From assembly GCA_022821545.1 (NCBI GenBank), contig JAJEDJ010000034.1, forward strand, positions 248,001 to 312,000: DNA of 64,000 nt, written 5' to 3'. The notes under the pieces are model-generated. The model was not told the origin of the DNA, ran no database searches, and saw nothing but the letters and a program-made list of their open reading frames with translations. Positions within the stretch are counted from its first letter, which is position 1, and the number at the start of each line of letters is the position of its first letter. This DNA is from Caldilineaceae bacterium (lineage in GTDB: Bacteria; Chloroflexota; Anaerolineae; Caldilineales; Caldilineaceae). A program made the translations under genes and the position numbers. Below, piece by piece: positions 43,470 to 51,204 of the stretch.

Positions 43470-44246
43470 ATGCCTATCAAACAGTCAGTCTGTGTCCCGA
43501 TCCTCCCCCAGAACACCATGTCACAGGACGAACTCTTCGCGGCGATTGCCGATATCGGGTACCCGGCGGTCGAAATCTGGGGCCGGGGCGAGGATTTCGC
43601 CGACTTCTGCGAGTCCGCCGCCGGCCACGGACTGCGTGTCGCGAGCATCAGCGGGCACGACTCTCTGCCGGATGGCCTTAACAATGCCGACAATCATGAC
43701 AGAATCGCGGCAGAATTGCGCGAGTCTATCGACGTAGCGGCTGCGAACGGCGTTGACGGGTTGATCTGCTTCAGCGGAAATCGCATTCCGGGAATGGACG
43801 AGCAGGAGGCCATCGCCAACACGGCCGCCGGTCTTCGCCGCGCCGCCCCGCACGCTGAGGCCAAGGGCGTCAATCTCAATTTGGAGCTGCTCAACTCCAA
43901 AGTGAATCATGCAGGCTACCAGTGTGACCATAGCGCCTGGGGCTTGGCTGTCGTGCAGCAGGTGGAAAGCCCTAACGTGAAGCTCCTCTACGACATCTAC
44001 CATATGCAGATCATGGAAGGGGACGTGACCCGCACTATGACCGAGAACCTTGAAGCCATTGGTCATATCCATACTGCGGGCAACCCGGGGCGTAACGAAC
44101 TGGACGACAACCAGGAATTGAACTACCGCGGCATCTGCCGGGCGCTCAGTCGTTCCGGCTACGGCGGCTACGTGGGCCACGAATTCCACCCGCGAGGAGA
44201 TGTCGTCGCAGCGCTTCGGCAGGCTTTCGAACTGTGTAACGTCTGA
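43470..44246 (+). CDS. Hydroxypyruvate isomerase-like TIM-barrel protein
   Basis: A 258-residue protein of the Hyi group. Metal and catalytic residues are visible: NLELLNSKVNH (Glu), LLYDIYHMQIMEGD (Asp, His), IGHIHTAGNPGRNE (His; typical for Hyi), and YVGHEFHPRGD (Glu). It is expected to interconvert hydroxypyruvate and tartronate semialdehyde, or act on a related 3-carbon or 4-carbon compound. It is 46 bases downstream of hisG and 85 bases upstream of the sulfatase, all plus strand, and shares no pathway with either; it may be part of a longer transcript. Confidence 0.9.
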   Translation: MPIKQSVCVPILPQNTMSQDELFAAIADIGYPAVEIWGRGEDFADFCESAAGHGLRVASISGHDSLPDGLNNADNHDRIAAELRESIDVAAANGVDGLICFSGNRIPGMDEQEAIANTAAGLRRAAPHAEAKGVNLNLELLNSKVNHAGYQCDHSAWGLAVVQQVESPNVKLLYDIYHMQIMEGDVTRTMTENLEAIGHIHTAGNPGRNELDDNQELNYRGICRALSRSGYGGYVGHEFHPRGDVVAALRQAFELCNV

Positions 44247-44330
44247 ACGCCGGGGGTCCCGGCGATTCAGTGACAGCGACACAAGACGCGGCCGACACTC
44301 CCCCCTTTTGCCGCCCGACAAGGAGTCGAC

Positions 44331-45755
44331 ATGACCCGTCAACCCCACGTAATCTACATCCTGTCTGACGAGCACTTTGGCGGCGCAATGAGCCACATGG
44401 GCGATGCCAACGTGCGCACGCCCAATATGGATCGTTTGGCCGACGAAGGCGTCAGCTTCGACCGCGCTTACGCCAACTGCCCGATCTGCACGCCTTCGCG
44501 GGGCACGATCTTCTCGGGACGGCACGCGCACTCCGGGCCCGTGCAATACTTCTTCGATGTGTTCAAGGCCGGTGCCCCCAGCACGGCGACGGCTCTGCGT
44601 GCAGCTGGATACCACACCGCCTATTTCGGCAAGTGGCATTGCGGCGTCGTCCAGAATCAGGAACCGCCACTCGTGAGGGCGGAAAGAGAGGAATACACGC
44701 GCTGGCCCCACCGCACGCCGGAATACCACAGGGCCGGATTCCAGGACTGGTACGGATTCGAAATCAATAATGCGCCGTTTAAGGGCTTCTACTATCACGA
44801 AGACGAGGCCAATCCGCGCAAGATGGACGGATATCAGACCGATTTCCTCACCAATTTGGCCATCGACTATCTACAGTCTTACGATCGCGATGAACCGCTC
44901 TTTCTCGTCCTTAGCGTTGAACCACCCCACTTTCCCCTTGAAGCGCCTGAGGCGTTCGAAAGATTCGATCCCGCCGCGTTGGAGACTCCGCCCAGCTTTG
45001 CCGACTCGCCCGAGATGCGGTCCCAGCTGGCCACCTACTACGCCATGGTTGAAAACCTTGACTGGAATATCGGCCGCCTGAGGGAGACGCTCGACAGCCT
45101 GCAGGAGTTCAGAAGCAACCGGTTGACGGTCTACTTCTCCGACCACGGAGATTATATGGGCACCCATGGGGCCATCAACCGCAAGGAGAATCCCCACGAA
45201 AACTCCGTCCGCATCCCCGCCGTGTTTCACTGGCCGGAACAGATTCCGGCGCAGGGCAGGAGGGACGGCCTGCTTTTCAGCCTCGTTGACCTCTTCCCGA
45301 CAACGCTCGGCTTACTGGGGCTGGACATCCCTGTCCACTGCCAGGGGCATGACTTCAGCGAGGCCCTCAGGGGTCAGCAGGACTTTATCGGCCCGGACGC
45401 TGTCCTGATAGAAATGTCCGGCAATCCGCGCTGGAACCTCGATTTTCTGGACTGGCGCGGGTTGGTAACTTCTCGCTGGAAGTACGCATTTTACGAGACT
45501 GGGCACCAACGGCTCTTTGACCTCGAAAACGACCCCTATGAGATGAACAATCTGGCCGAAACCGATCTGCAGACCTGTGCGGAGATGCGCGCTAAACTGT
45601 TGCAGCTCCTGACCGGCAGCCGCGAGCCTTATTTCGATGTACTTATCGAGCACGGCGTGCCCGTTGAAGGACCGGCGCTGGACGTTGGCGGACTCTATGT
45701 CAAGGGCAAGTTGGCGCCTGTCTGGCCGGACCTGGTGCGCCGCCACCAGCCTTGA
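44331..45755 (+). CDS. Type I sulfatase (formylglycine-dependent arylsulfatase family)
   Basis: A 474-residue alkaline-phosphatase-fold sulfatase. The N-terminal ILSDEHFGGAMSH supplies the first metal ligands (normally D-D; here D-E-H). The activation motif CTPSRGTI starts at Cys 53, which a formylglycine-generating enzyme would convert. FGKWHCG follows, and the metal-binding DHGDYMGTHG lies in the C-terminal half. No signal peptide is evident, so it appears cytosolic. It would release sulfate from sulfated sugars or similar esters. No maturase gene is in the window. AAGGAG lies before the ATG at 44331. Confidence 0.93.
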   Translation: MTRQPHVIYILSDEHFGGAMSHMGDANVRTPNMDRLADEGVSFDRAYANCPICTPSRGTIFSGRHAHSGPVQYFFDVFKAGAPSTATALRAAGYHTAYFGKWHCGVVQNQEPPLVRAEREEYTRWPHRTPEYHRAGFQDWYGFEINNAPFKGFYYHEDEANPRKMDGYQTDFLTNLAIDYLQSYDRDEPLFLVLSVEPPHFPLEAPEAFERFDPAALETPPSFADSPEMRSQLATYYAMVENLDWNIGRLRETLDSLQEFRSNRLTVYFSDHGDYMGTHGAINRKENPHENSVRIPAVFHWPEQIPAQGRRDGLLFSLVDLFPTTLGLLGLDIPVHCQGHDFSEALRGQQDFIGPDAVLIEMSGNPRWNLDFLDWRGLVTSRWKYAFYETGHQRLFDLENDPYEMNNLAETDLQTCAEMRAKLLQLLTGSREPYFDVLIEHGVPVEGPALDVGGLYVKGKLAPVWPDLVRRHQP

Positions 45756-45768
45756 GCAGTACATCCAA

Positions 45769-46659
45769 ATGGACCTCCCGGAAGAACTCTCCCCCTTCCT
45801 TGAAAAATGGAAGACTGAACATACAGTTGCCTTAGCGCTTCTGGGTAGCTATGCTCGCGGCGATGCCGGGCCTCACAGCGACCTGGACATCGTGCGTCTT
45901 GTTGATGACGACAAGCACGAAGCGGATGCCCGGAGCTTTCTGATCGGCGCGAGCGAAGGTAGTACCTGGCGTAAAGAGGATGCACGCGCCCTGCAGGAAA
46001 CGCGCAAATTGCTAGTCGTGCATAGCACTGTCACCCCCAGCCAGGTGGAGAGCTGGTTTTCCGAACCCGGTCAAGCCATAAACATAATTGTAGGTCTTCG
46101 CGACGGGCGCGCCCTCTGGGATCCGGATGGTATCTTTGCGGCAATTCAGCTGCGTGCCGAGGAGTTCGTGTGGACGCCGGCGCTTCAGGACAAGGCTGAC
46201 CAATTGGCGGGCAAAGAGCTGGTTGGCTGGATCGAAGAGGCCCACAAAGGGTTGGAGGGTCTGCGCCGCAACGACACCGGGCGCATGCTGAACGCCCGCT
46301 TCGGACTGTCTTGGGGATTGGCTTGGGTGATGCGGCTTCACAGGGGTGTATTTGTTACGAGCGACAACACTTTCTTCAGCGATCTGATTTGCGCAATCGG
46401 GCCTGAGACCAGGTGGGCCGGGCTCTTGTACCGAGCCTTCGGCATAGCGGTTCGGGGTGAGGATGACTCATTTTCAATTCGCGAAGAAGTGACGTCCGGC
46501 CTGTTGCTCTACTGCGAGACCTTCTCGCTCTTGAAGGATGTGTTGCCTAGAGACGATGTCGCACTCATCGAAGCTACGGTTACACGAATTCGTCGCGAAC
46601 TGGATGGCGAACGTTTGACCGCCTGTGAGGCTCCGGTAGGCCCGACGAATTGGGGCTGA
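45769..46659 (+). CDS. Nucleotidyltransferase-domain protein (kanamycin-nucleotidyltransferase-like fold)
   Basis: A 296-residue protein starting at the ATG at 45769, just after the sulfatase. Near the N-terminus, ALALLGSYARGDAGPHSDLD carries the hallmark G-S-x(n)-S-D-x-D nucleotidyltransferase motif (Gly 26, Ser 27, Asp 38, Asp 40). The remaining 230 residues are mostly helical, as in aminoglycoside-type nucleotidyltransferases. Members transfer AMP or UMP to small molecules, proteins or RNA. Acceptor unknown. The longer frame to 45637 overlaps the sulfatase and is spurious. Confidence 0.8.
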   Translation: MDLPEELSPFLEKWKTEHTVALALLGSYARGDAGPHSDLDIVRLVDDDKHEADARSFLIGASEGSTWRKEDARALQETRKLLVVHSTVTPSQVESWFSEPGQAINIIVGLRDGRALWDPDGIFAAIQLRAEEFVWTPALQDKADQLAGKELVGWIEEAHKGLEGLRRNDTGRMLNARFGLSWGLAWVMRLHRGVFVTSDNTFFSDLICAIGPETRWAGLLYRAFGIAVRGEDDSFSIREEVTSGLLLYCETFSLLKDVLPRDDVALIEATVTRIRRELDGERLTACEAPVGPTNWG

Positions 46660-46686
46660 ACGCCGCTGTTGAAGCTGCAATTACGG

Positions 46687-46716
46687 TTGCGCTTTTTGCT
46701 TTACCTTCGGTAAACT
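46687..46716 (+). promoter_or_regulatory. Candidate promoter for the tandem PhyH genes
   Basis: TTGCGC at 46687-46692, 18-base spacer, TAAACT at 46711-46716, about 85 bases before the first PhyH ATG. Weak -35; judged by position and -10 only. Confidence 0.35.
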
Positions 46717-46800
46717 ATGCGGCAAGAAAGCAGTTTGATTCTTCATGCCTCTATCGAGAACTCCCATAGGGGGATACGAGGCCCCAAAGGAGATGTCCAA

Positions 46801-47589
46801 ATGCTGACTAAACAACAGGTCGACTTTTATCACGAGCACGGTTTTCTACGCATTCCCAAACTTTTCACTCCAGAGGAGACTCGGGAACTGTCGAAAGAAA
46901 TGGACCGCCTTGTCGAAGACTGGGCGTTCACGAGCCCTGGTTGGAACGGCCCCTGGAGGCTGGCGTACATGGACCCGGATACGGAAAAAAAGTCCAAGTT
47001 GACCGCGATGCACGATCTGCACTTCTACTCTGTCGCCTGGATGCAGGCTGCCACCAATCGCAGGCTTGCCAAAGCGCTCAGCCAGCTCTTGGGCGGAAAC
47101 GTTGAATTGCACCACACCACAATGCACATCAAGCCGCCCCAGACCGGTCATCCTTTCCCGATGCACCAGGACAACCCGTTCTACGGCCATCAGAACGGGC
47201 GCTTCATCGACGTCCTGGTCCACCTGGATGACACCTCCCACGAGAATGGCGAGATCCGCTTTCTGGACGGCTCCCACAAGATGGGCCATCTTGACCACGT
47301 CACCGAAACAGAAGACGGTCCTTGTTCTCCCCACTTGCCCACTGACCAGTTCCACCTTGAGGATACGGTAGCGGTCCCGGCAAAGGCCGGAGACGTCGTA
47401 CTCTTCTGCATCGATACGGTCCACGGGTCGTACATTAACCAGACGAAGAATCCCCGGCGGCTGGTGCGCATGGGCTACCGGGACCCGCAGAACCGGCAGG
47501 AATACGGACAAAGTATGGGGCGCCCAGGCGTGATGGTTAGCGGCTACCGCGAGCGAAAAGAGGGGGACGAACTGCTGCCCATCGCATGA
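46801..47589 (+). CDS. Phytanoyl-CoA dioxygenase (PhyH) family protein, tandem copy 1
   Basis: A 262-residue Fe(II)/2-oxoglutarate oxygenase. It opens with LTKQQVDFYHEHGFLRIPKL. The iron ligands are H-x-D in PMHQDNPFYG and a distal His in IDTVHGSYINQT, with the 2-oxoglutarate-binding Arg nearby in NPRRLVRMG. ENGEIRFLDGSHKMGH lies between them. AAGGAG lies about 8 bases before the ATG at 46801; the in-frame codon at 46717 is discounted. A near copy follows at 47723. The substrate is unknown. Confidence 0.93.
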   Translation: MLTKQQVDFYHEHGFLRIPKLFTPEETRELSKEMDRLVEDWAFTSPGWNGPWRLAYMDPDTEKKSKLTAMHDLHFYSVAWMQAATNRRLAKALSQLLGGNVELHHTTMHIKPPQTGHPFPMHQDNPFYGHQNGRFIDVLVHLDDTSHENGEIRFLDGSHKMGHLDHVTETEDGPCSPHLPTDQFHLEDTVAVPAKAGDVVLFCIDTVHGSYINQTKNPRRLVRMGYRDPQNRQEYGQSMGRPGVMVSGYRERKEGDELLPIA

Positions 47590-47722
47590 TACGCGGCTGG
47601 ACCGGTTTCCCGGGACGGCGCACAGGCGCGACCTCCCCGCGACCGAAATCCGCAGTGGAAGGAACACGGGACTCGTCGCGACCCACCGTACAGCGTTCCA
47701 GCTCATGGAAGGGAGATGACCT

Positions 47723-48523
47723 ATGCTAACGCAACAACAGACCGACTTCTACCGCGAACACGGCTTTTTGCGTATTCCGGAACTGTTCACGCCTGAAGAA
47801 ACCCGGCAGTTGTCAGACGAGTTGGACCGGCTCGTTGAAGACTGGGCCTTTACCAATCCCGGTTGGAACGGCCCCTGGCGCCAGGCCTATATGGACCCCG
47901 AAACCGAAAAGAAATCCAAATTGACCGCGATGCAAGACCTGCACTATTACTCGGTTGCCTGGATGCGGGCCGCTACAAACACCAAACTTGCTGAAGCGCT
48001 CAGCGATCTGTTGGGTCCCAACGTAGAGCTGCATCATACCACCCTGCACATCAAGCCCCCGCAAACAGGTCATCCGTTCCCCTTGCACCAGGACAATCCC
48101 TTCTATCCCCATCAGGACGGGCGCTTCATCGACGTCCTGGTACACCTGGACGATACTTGTCACGAAAATGGGGAAATCCGCTTCCTGGATGGCTCGCACA
48201 AGATGGGCCACCTGGAACATATCACGGAGACAGAAAACGGCCCCTGCTCGCCTCATCTGCCCACTGACAGATTCCACCTCGAAGATACCGTGCCCGTTCC
48301 GGCAAAGGCCGGCGATGTTGTTGTCTTCTGCATCGACACGATCCACGGCTCCTACATAAACCAGACAAAGAAGCCTCGACGGCTGGTGCGCATGGGATAC
48401 CGCGATCCGCAGAATCGTGAGGTAGCCGGCAAACGTGTAGAACGGGCGGGCATGATTGTCAGCGGATATCGTGAGCGCAATGAGGGCGATGAGCTGTTTC
48501 CGACGAAGGCTGCCAATGCCTAG
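47723..48523 (+). CDS. Phytanoyl-CoA dioxygenase (PhyH) family protein, tandem copy 2
   Basis: A 266-residue paralogue of the preceding protein; by eye about four in five residues agree, including HQDNPFY, ENGEIRFLDGSHKMGH, the distal IDTIHGSYINQTK and the RRLVRMG segment. Divergence is concentrated at the C-terminus after RDPQNR. GGAAGGGAG precedes the ATG. The two genes are 133 bases apart, so this is a tandem duplication with both copies intact. The GMC oxidoreductase follows 35 bases later and is probably in the same transcript. Confidence 0.93.
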   Translation: MLTQQQTDFYREHGFLRIPELFTPEETRQLSDELDRLVEDWAFTNPGWNGPWRQAYMDPETEKKSKLTAMQDLHYYSVAWMRAATNTKLAEALSDLLGPNVELHHTTLHIKPPQTGHPFPLHQDNPFYPHQDGRFIDVLVHLDDTCHENGEIRFLDGSHKMGHLEHITETENGPCSPHLPTDRFHLEDTVPVPAKAGDVVVFCIDTIHGSYINQTKKPRRLVRMGYRDPQNREVAGKRVERAGMIVSGYRERNEGDELFPTKAANA

Positions 48524-48558
48524 TCCACGGCGGCTGATACCTGCAGAGCGATTGCCGC

Positions 48559-50088
48559 GTGAAGTATGACACTCTGATCGTGGGCTCCGGGTCGGCGGGC
48601 AACATTCTTGCTGCCCGTCTGACGGAAGATTCAAGCCGTCAGCTTCTCTTGTTGGAAGCGGGTCCTGATTACCCGACGAGTGAAAGTCTGCCGGCTGACG
48701 TTCGATTGGGCTATGGTACTGCCTCCGGTATTATCGCCCAAAGCCACGACTGGGGTTACACGGGGATTGCCTCGCCGCTGCGCGACAAAATGCCGGTGCC
48801 GCGGGGGAGGGTGGTGGGCGGCTCCAGCGCCGTCAACGCCCAGATCTTCCTGCGCGGAATTCCGGAAGATTTCGCTGCCTGGGCCGCTATGGGCAACGAC
48901 CGCTGGAGCTTCGACCAGGTTCTTCCCTACTACTGCCAGCTTGAGAACGATCACGATTTTGGCTCGGCGGACTTCCACGGCAGCGATGGCCCAATTGGTG
49001 TTCGCCGTTACCCGGAAGAAGAGTGGGGCCCGGATCAGCAAGCCTGGGGTGAAGCATGCCTTCAGGCCGGCTTCCCCGAGTGCCCCGACGCCAATCTGCC
49101 GGGATCAACCGGTTTGGGCCCGTTTCCCCTCAACAACATCGCAGGCTTGCGCCAGAGTACTGCCGTAACCTACCTGGCCCAAGCCCGATACCGCCCCAAT
49201 TTGCACATTTTTGCCGATTGCACAACGCGCCGAGTCTTGTTGGAAGGCGAGAAGGCCATTGGTGTGGAGGTGGAACGCGGCGGCCGGATTGAAGAGTACT
49301 ACGCCGGCGAAGTCGTACTCTGCGCGGGAAGCATCGGAACCCCGCAGATCATGATGCTGTCCGGAATTGGCCCTGAATGGCATCTACGCGAAGTCGGGGT
49401 GGATGTCAGCCATCATCTGCCCGGCGTGGGACGCAACCTGCGCGACCACCCAACTGTAAACCTGCATTGGGAGCTGCGATTCAACCCGACAAACCGCTTC
49501 CACTGGCATCAGACCTGCTTGCGTTACACAGCCGCTGGCTCGAATCTGACCAATGACATGATCGTCTACATCGCAGCCGTGCCCGACCAGGCCGGCGAAA
49601 ACGGAGACCATCTCTTCGTCCGGCCAACCGTCAACCTCTCAGTTGGGGAAGGCGAACTGCGGCTCTCCAGCGACAACATCGAGGACCAACCCTCGCTCGA
49701 TTACCGCTACTTTGAAGAATCCTTCGACCGCGAGCGCCAGCGAGAATCGGTCCGTCTCTGTACCGAACTGGTTGAGGAGCATCCCGCTTTCCGCGGCATC
49801 TGCGGCCGCATGTTGGAAGGTCCTGGCAAAGACTTGCACGACGACGACGCCCTGGACCGCTGGATTCTTGGCAACGCCGACACGGGACATCACACGTCCA
49901 GTACTTGCAAAATGGGTCTGTCCTCAGACCCACTGGCTGTCGCGGATCAGTGGGGCCGCGTACACGGTATAGCAGGCCTGCGTATCGTCGACGCCTCACT
50001 CATGCCGGACAGTGTGCGCGCCAACATCAATGCAACTGTAATGATGATGGCCGAAAAAATCGCAGCCGAGATGGCCGGCGAAAACTGA
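48559..50088 (+). CDS. GMC-family FAD-dependent oxidoreductase (choline dehydrogenase-like)
   Basis: A 509-residue flavoenzyme starting with a GTG. The FAD-binding GSGSAGNILAARL lies at the N-terminus and a LLLEAGPD strand follows. The GMC signature PRGRVVGGSSAVNAQIFLRG is at about residues 80-99. GSIGTPQIMMLSGIG is the second GMC signature. The C-terminal catalytic region has TGHHTSSTCKMG and VRANINATVMMMAEKIA. It oxidises an alcohol to an aldehyde or ketone. The cluster with two dioxygenases suggests hydroxylation followed by alcohol oxidation of the same compound, an inference. Confidence 0.94.
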   Translation: MKYDTLIVGSGSAGNILAARLTEDSSRQLLLLEAGPDYPTSESLPADVRLGYGTASGIIAQSHDWGYTGIASPLRDKMPVPRGRVVGGSSAVNAQIFLRGIPEDFAAWAAMGNDRWSFDQVLPYYCQLENDHDFGSADFHGSDGPIGVRRYPEEEWGPDQQAWGEACLQAGFPECPDANLPGSTGLGPFPLNNIAGLRQSTAVTYLAQARYRPNLHIFADCTTRRVLLEGEKAIGVEVERGGRIEEYYAGEVVLCAGSIGTPQIMMLSGIGPEWHLREVGVDVSHHLPGVGRNLRDHPTVNLHWELRFNPTNRFHWHQTCLRYTAAGSNLTNDMIVYIAAVPDQAGENGDHLFVRPTVNLSVGEGELRLSSDNIEDQPSLDYRYFEESFDRERQRESVRLCTELVEEHPAFRGICGRMLEGPGKDLHDDDALDRWILGNADTGHHTSSTCKMGLSSDPLAVADQWGRVHGIAGLRIVDASLMPDSVRANINATVMMMAEKIAAEMAGEN

Positions 50089-50187
50089 AGGCCCTTACAG
50101 AGACTTCCAGGACCGGAAAGAACTGTCCGGCCCTCACATCTCGGTCAATTCGTATAATTTTCCGCAGAACAGCATGGAGTTGCAGAA

Positions 50188-51180
50188 ATGACCAGCCGTA
50201 TTCTCATTACCGACATTGCGTGGCCGGATTATGAAATCGAAAAGGAGGTCTTGTCCGCAGTGGAGGGCGAAATCATGCTGGCTGGAGGAGGAACGCCCGC
50301 AGAGATCATCGCGCTTGCGCCGCAGGCGGACGCGATCCTGACTTGCTGGAAGGATGTGCCGGAGGAGGCGCTGGATATCGCGCCCAACTGCAAGGTCGTC
50401 AGCCGCTATGGCATCGGGCTGGACAACATTCCCATAGGAAGAGCTACGGAACTGGGCATGCTCGTCACCAACGTTCCAGATTTCTGCCTGGAGGAGGTGT
50501 CTGATCACGTCATGGCCCTGCTGCTGGCAACCGCCCGCCAGCTGTTCCCTCTGGCGCGCAACCCTGATCGAAGCGGCTGGACGAGAGAGACGCCCCGTCC
50601 CATTCCGCGCGTGCGGGGACAGACGTTGGGACTGATCGGTTTTGGCAACATTGCCCGCGCCCTGGTCCCCAAGGCACTGGGATTTGGCCTTCGCGTGATC
50701 GCCTATACACCCAGGCTGCGACCAAGTGATGCCCCGGAGGGCGTTGAAGTGACGAACGATCTGACCGCGCTTCTCTCTGCCTCTGACTACATTTCAATCC
50801 ACTGCCCGCTCACCGAAGAAACGGCCCACATTATTGACGAAGCCGCTCTTGCTCAGATGAAATCCTCGGCCTTGCTGATCAACACCAGTCGCGGAGGCGT
50901 AGTTGACGAGGAGGCGCTCATCCGCGCGCTCCGCGATGGACGCATCGGCGGGGCTGCCCTGGATGTCACCGATCCGGAGCCGCCCTCTGCTGACAACCCT
51001 CTGTTGTCGCTGGAAAATGTGATCGTTACTCCGCATGCAGCTTTCTACTCAGTGGCGGCTACGGCCGAACTGGCCCGCAAAGCCGCTGCAAACGTAGTAA
51101 CCGTCTTGCAAGGAGGAGTGCCTGAGACGCTTGTCAATGCCGAAGTGCTGAACAGAGACAACTGTCGATTGTCCGGCTGA
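50188..51180 (+). CDS. D-2-hydroxyacid dehydrogenase (phosphoglycerate dehydrogenase-like)
   Basis: A 330-residue NAD-dependent dehydrogenase. LGLIGFGNIARALVPKALGF is the NAD-binding glycine motif. The catalytic residues are Arg in LINTSRGGVVDEEAL, Glu in DVTDPEPPSADNPLL and His in VTPHAAFYSV. No C-terminal ACT domain is present, so it is not a full SerA with serine feedback. A TATAAT at 50153-50158 is the likely -10 about 30 bases upstream, without a clear -35. It converges with the corrinoid activator gene 24 bases downstream. Confidence 0.93.
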   Translation: MTSRILITDIAWPDYEIEKEVLSAVEGEIMLAGGGTPAEIIALAPQADAILTCWKDVPEEALDIAPNCKVVSRYGIGLDNIPIGRATELGMLVTNVPDFCLEEVSDHVMALLLATARQLFPLARNPDRSGWTRETPRPIPRVRGQTLGLIGFGNIARALVPKALGFGLRVIAYTPRLRPSDAPEGVEVTNDLTALLSASDYISIHCPLTEETAHIIDEAALAQMKSSALLINTSRGGVVDEEALIRALRDGRIGGAALDVTDPEPPSADNPLLSLENVIVTPHAAFYSVAATAELARKAAANVVTVLQGGVPETLVNAEVLNRDNCRLSG

Positions 51181-51204
51181 AAGTTGGATCCGAAAGACAG
51201 GCTC

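Noticed and set aside
43521..44798. 425-codon minus-strand frame across hyi and sulfatase
   Set aside because: It spans two well-supported plus-strand genes and their gap and has no recognisable motif.
46846..48634. Minus-strand frames of over 270 codons opposite both PhyH genes
   Set aside because: They appear at the same relative place in both duplicated genes, as expected for antisense shadows of similar sequences.
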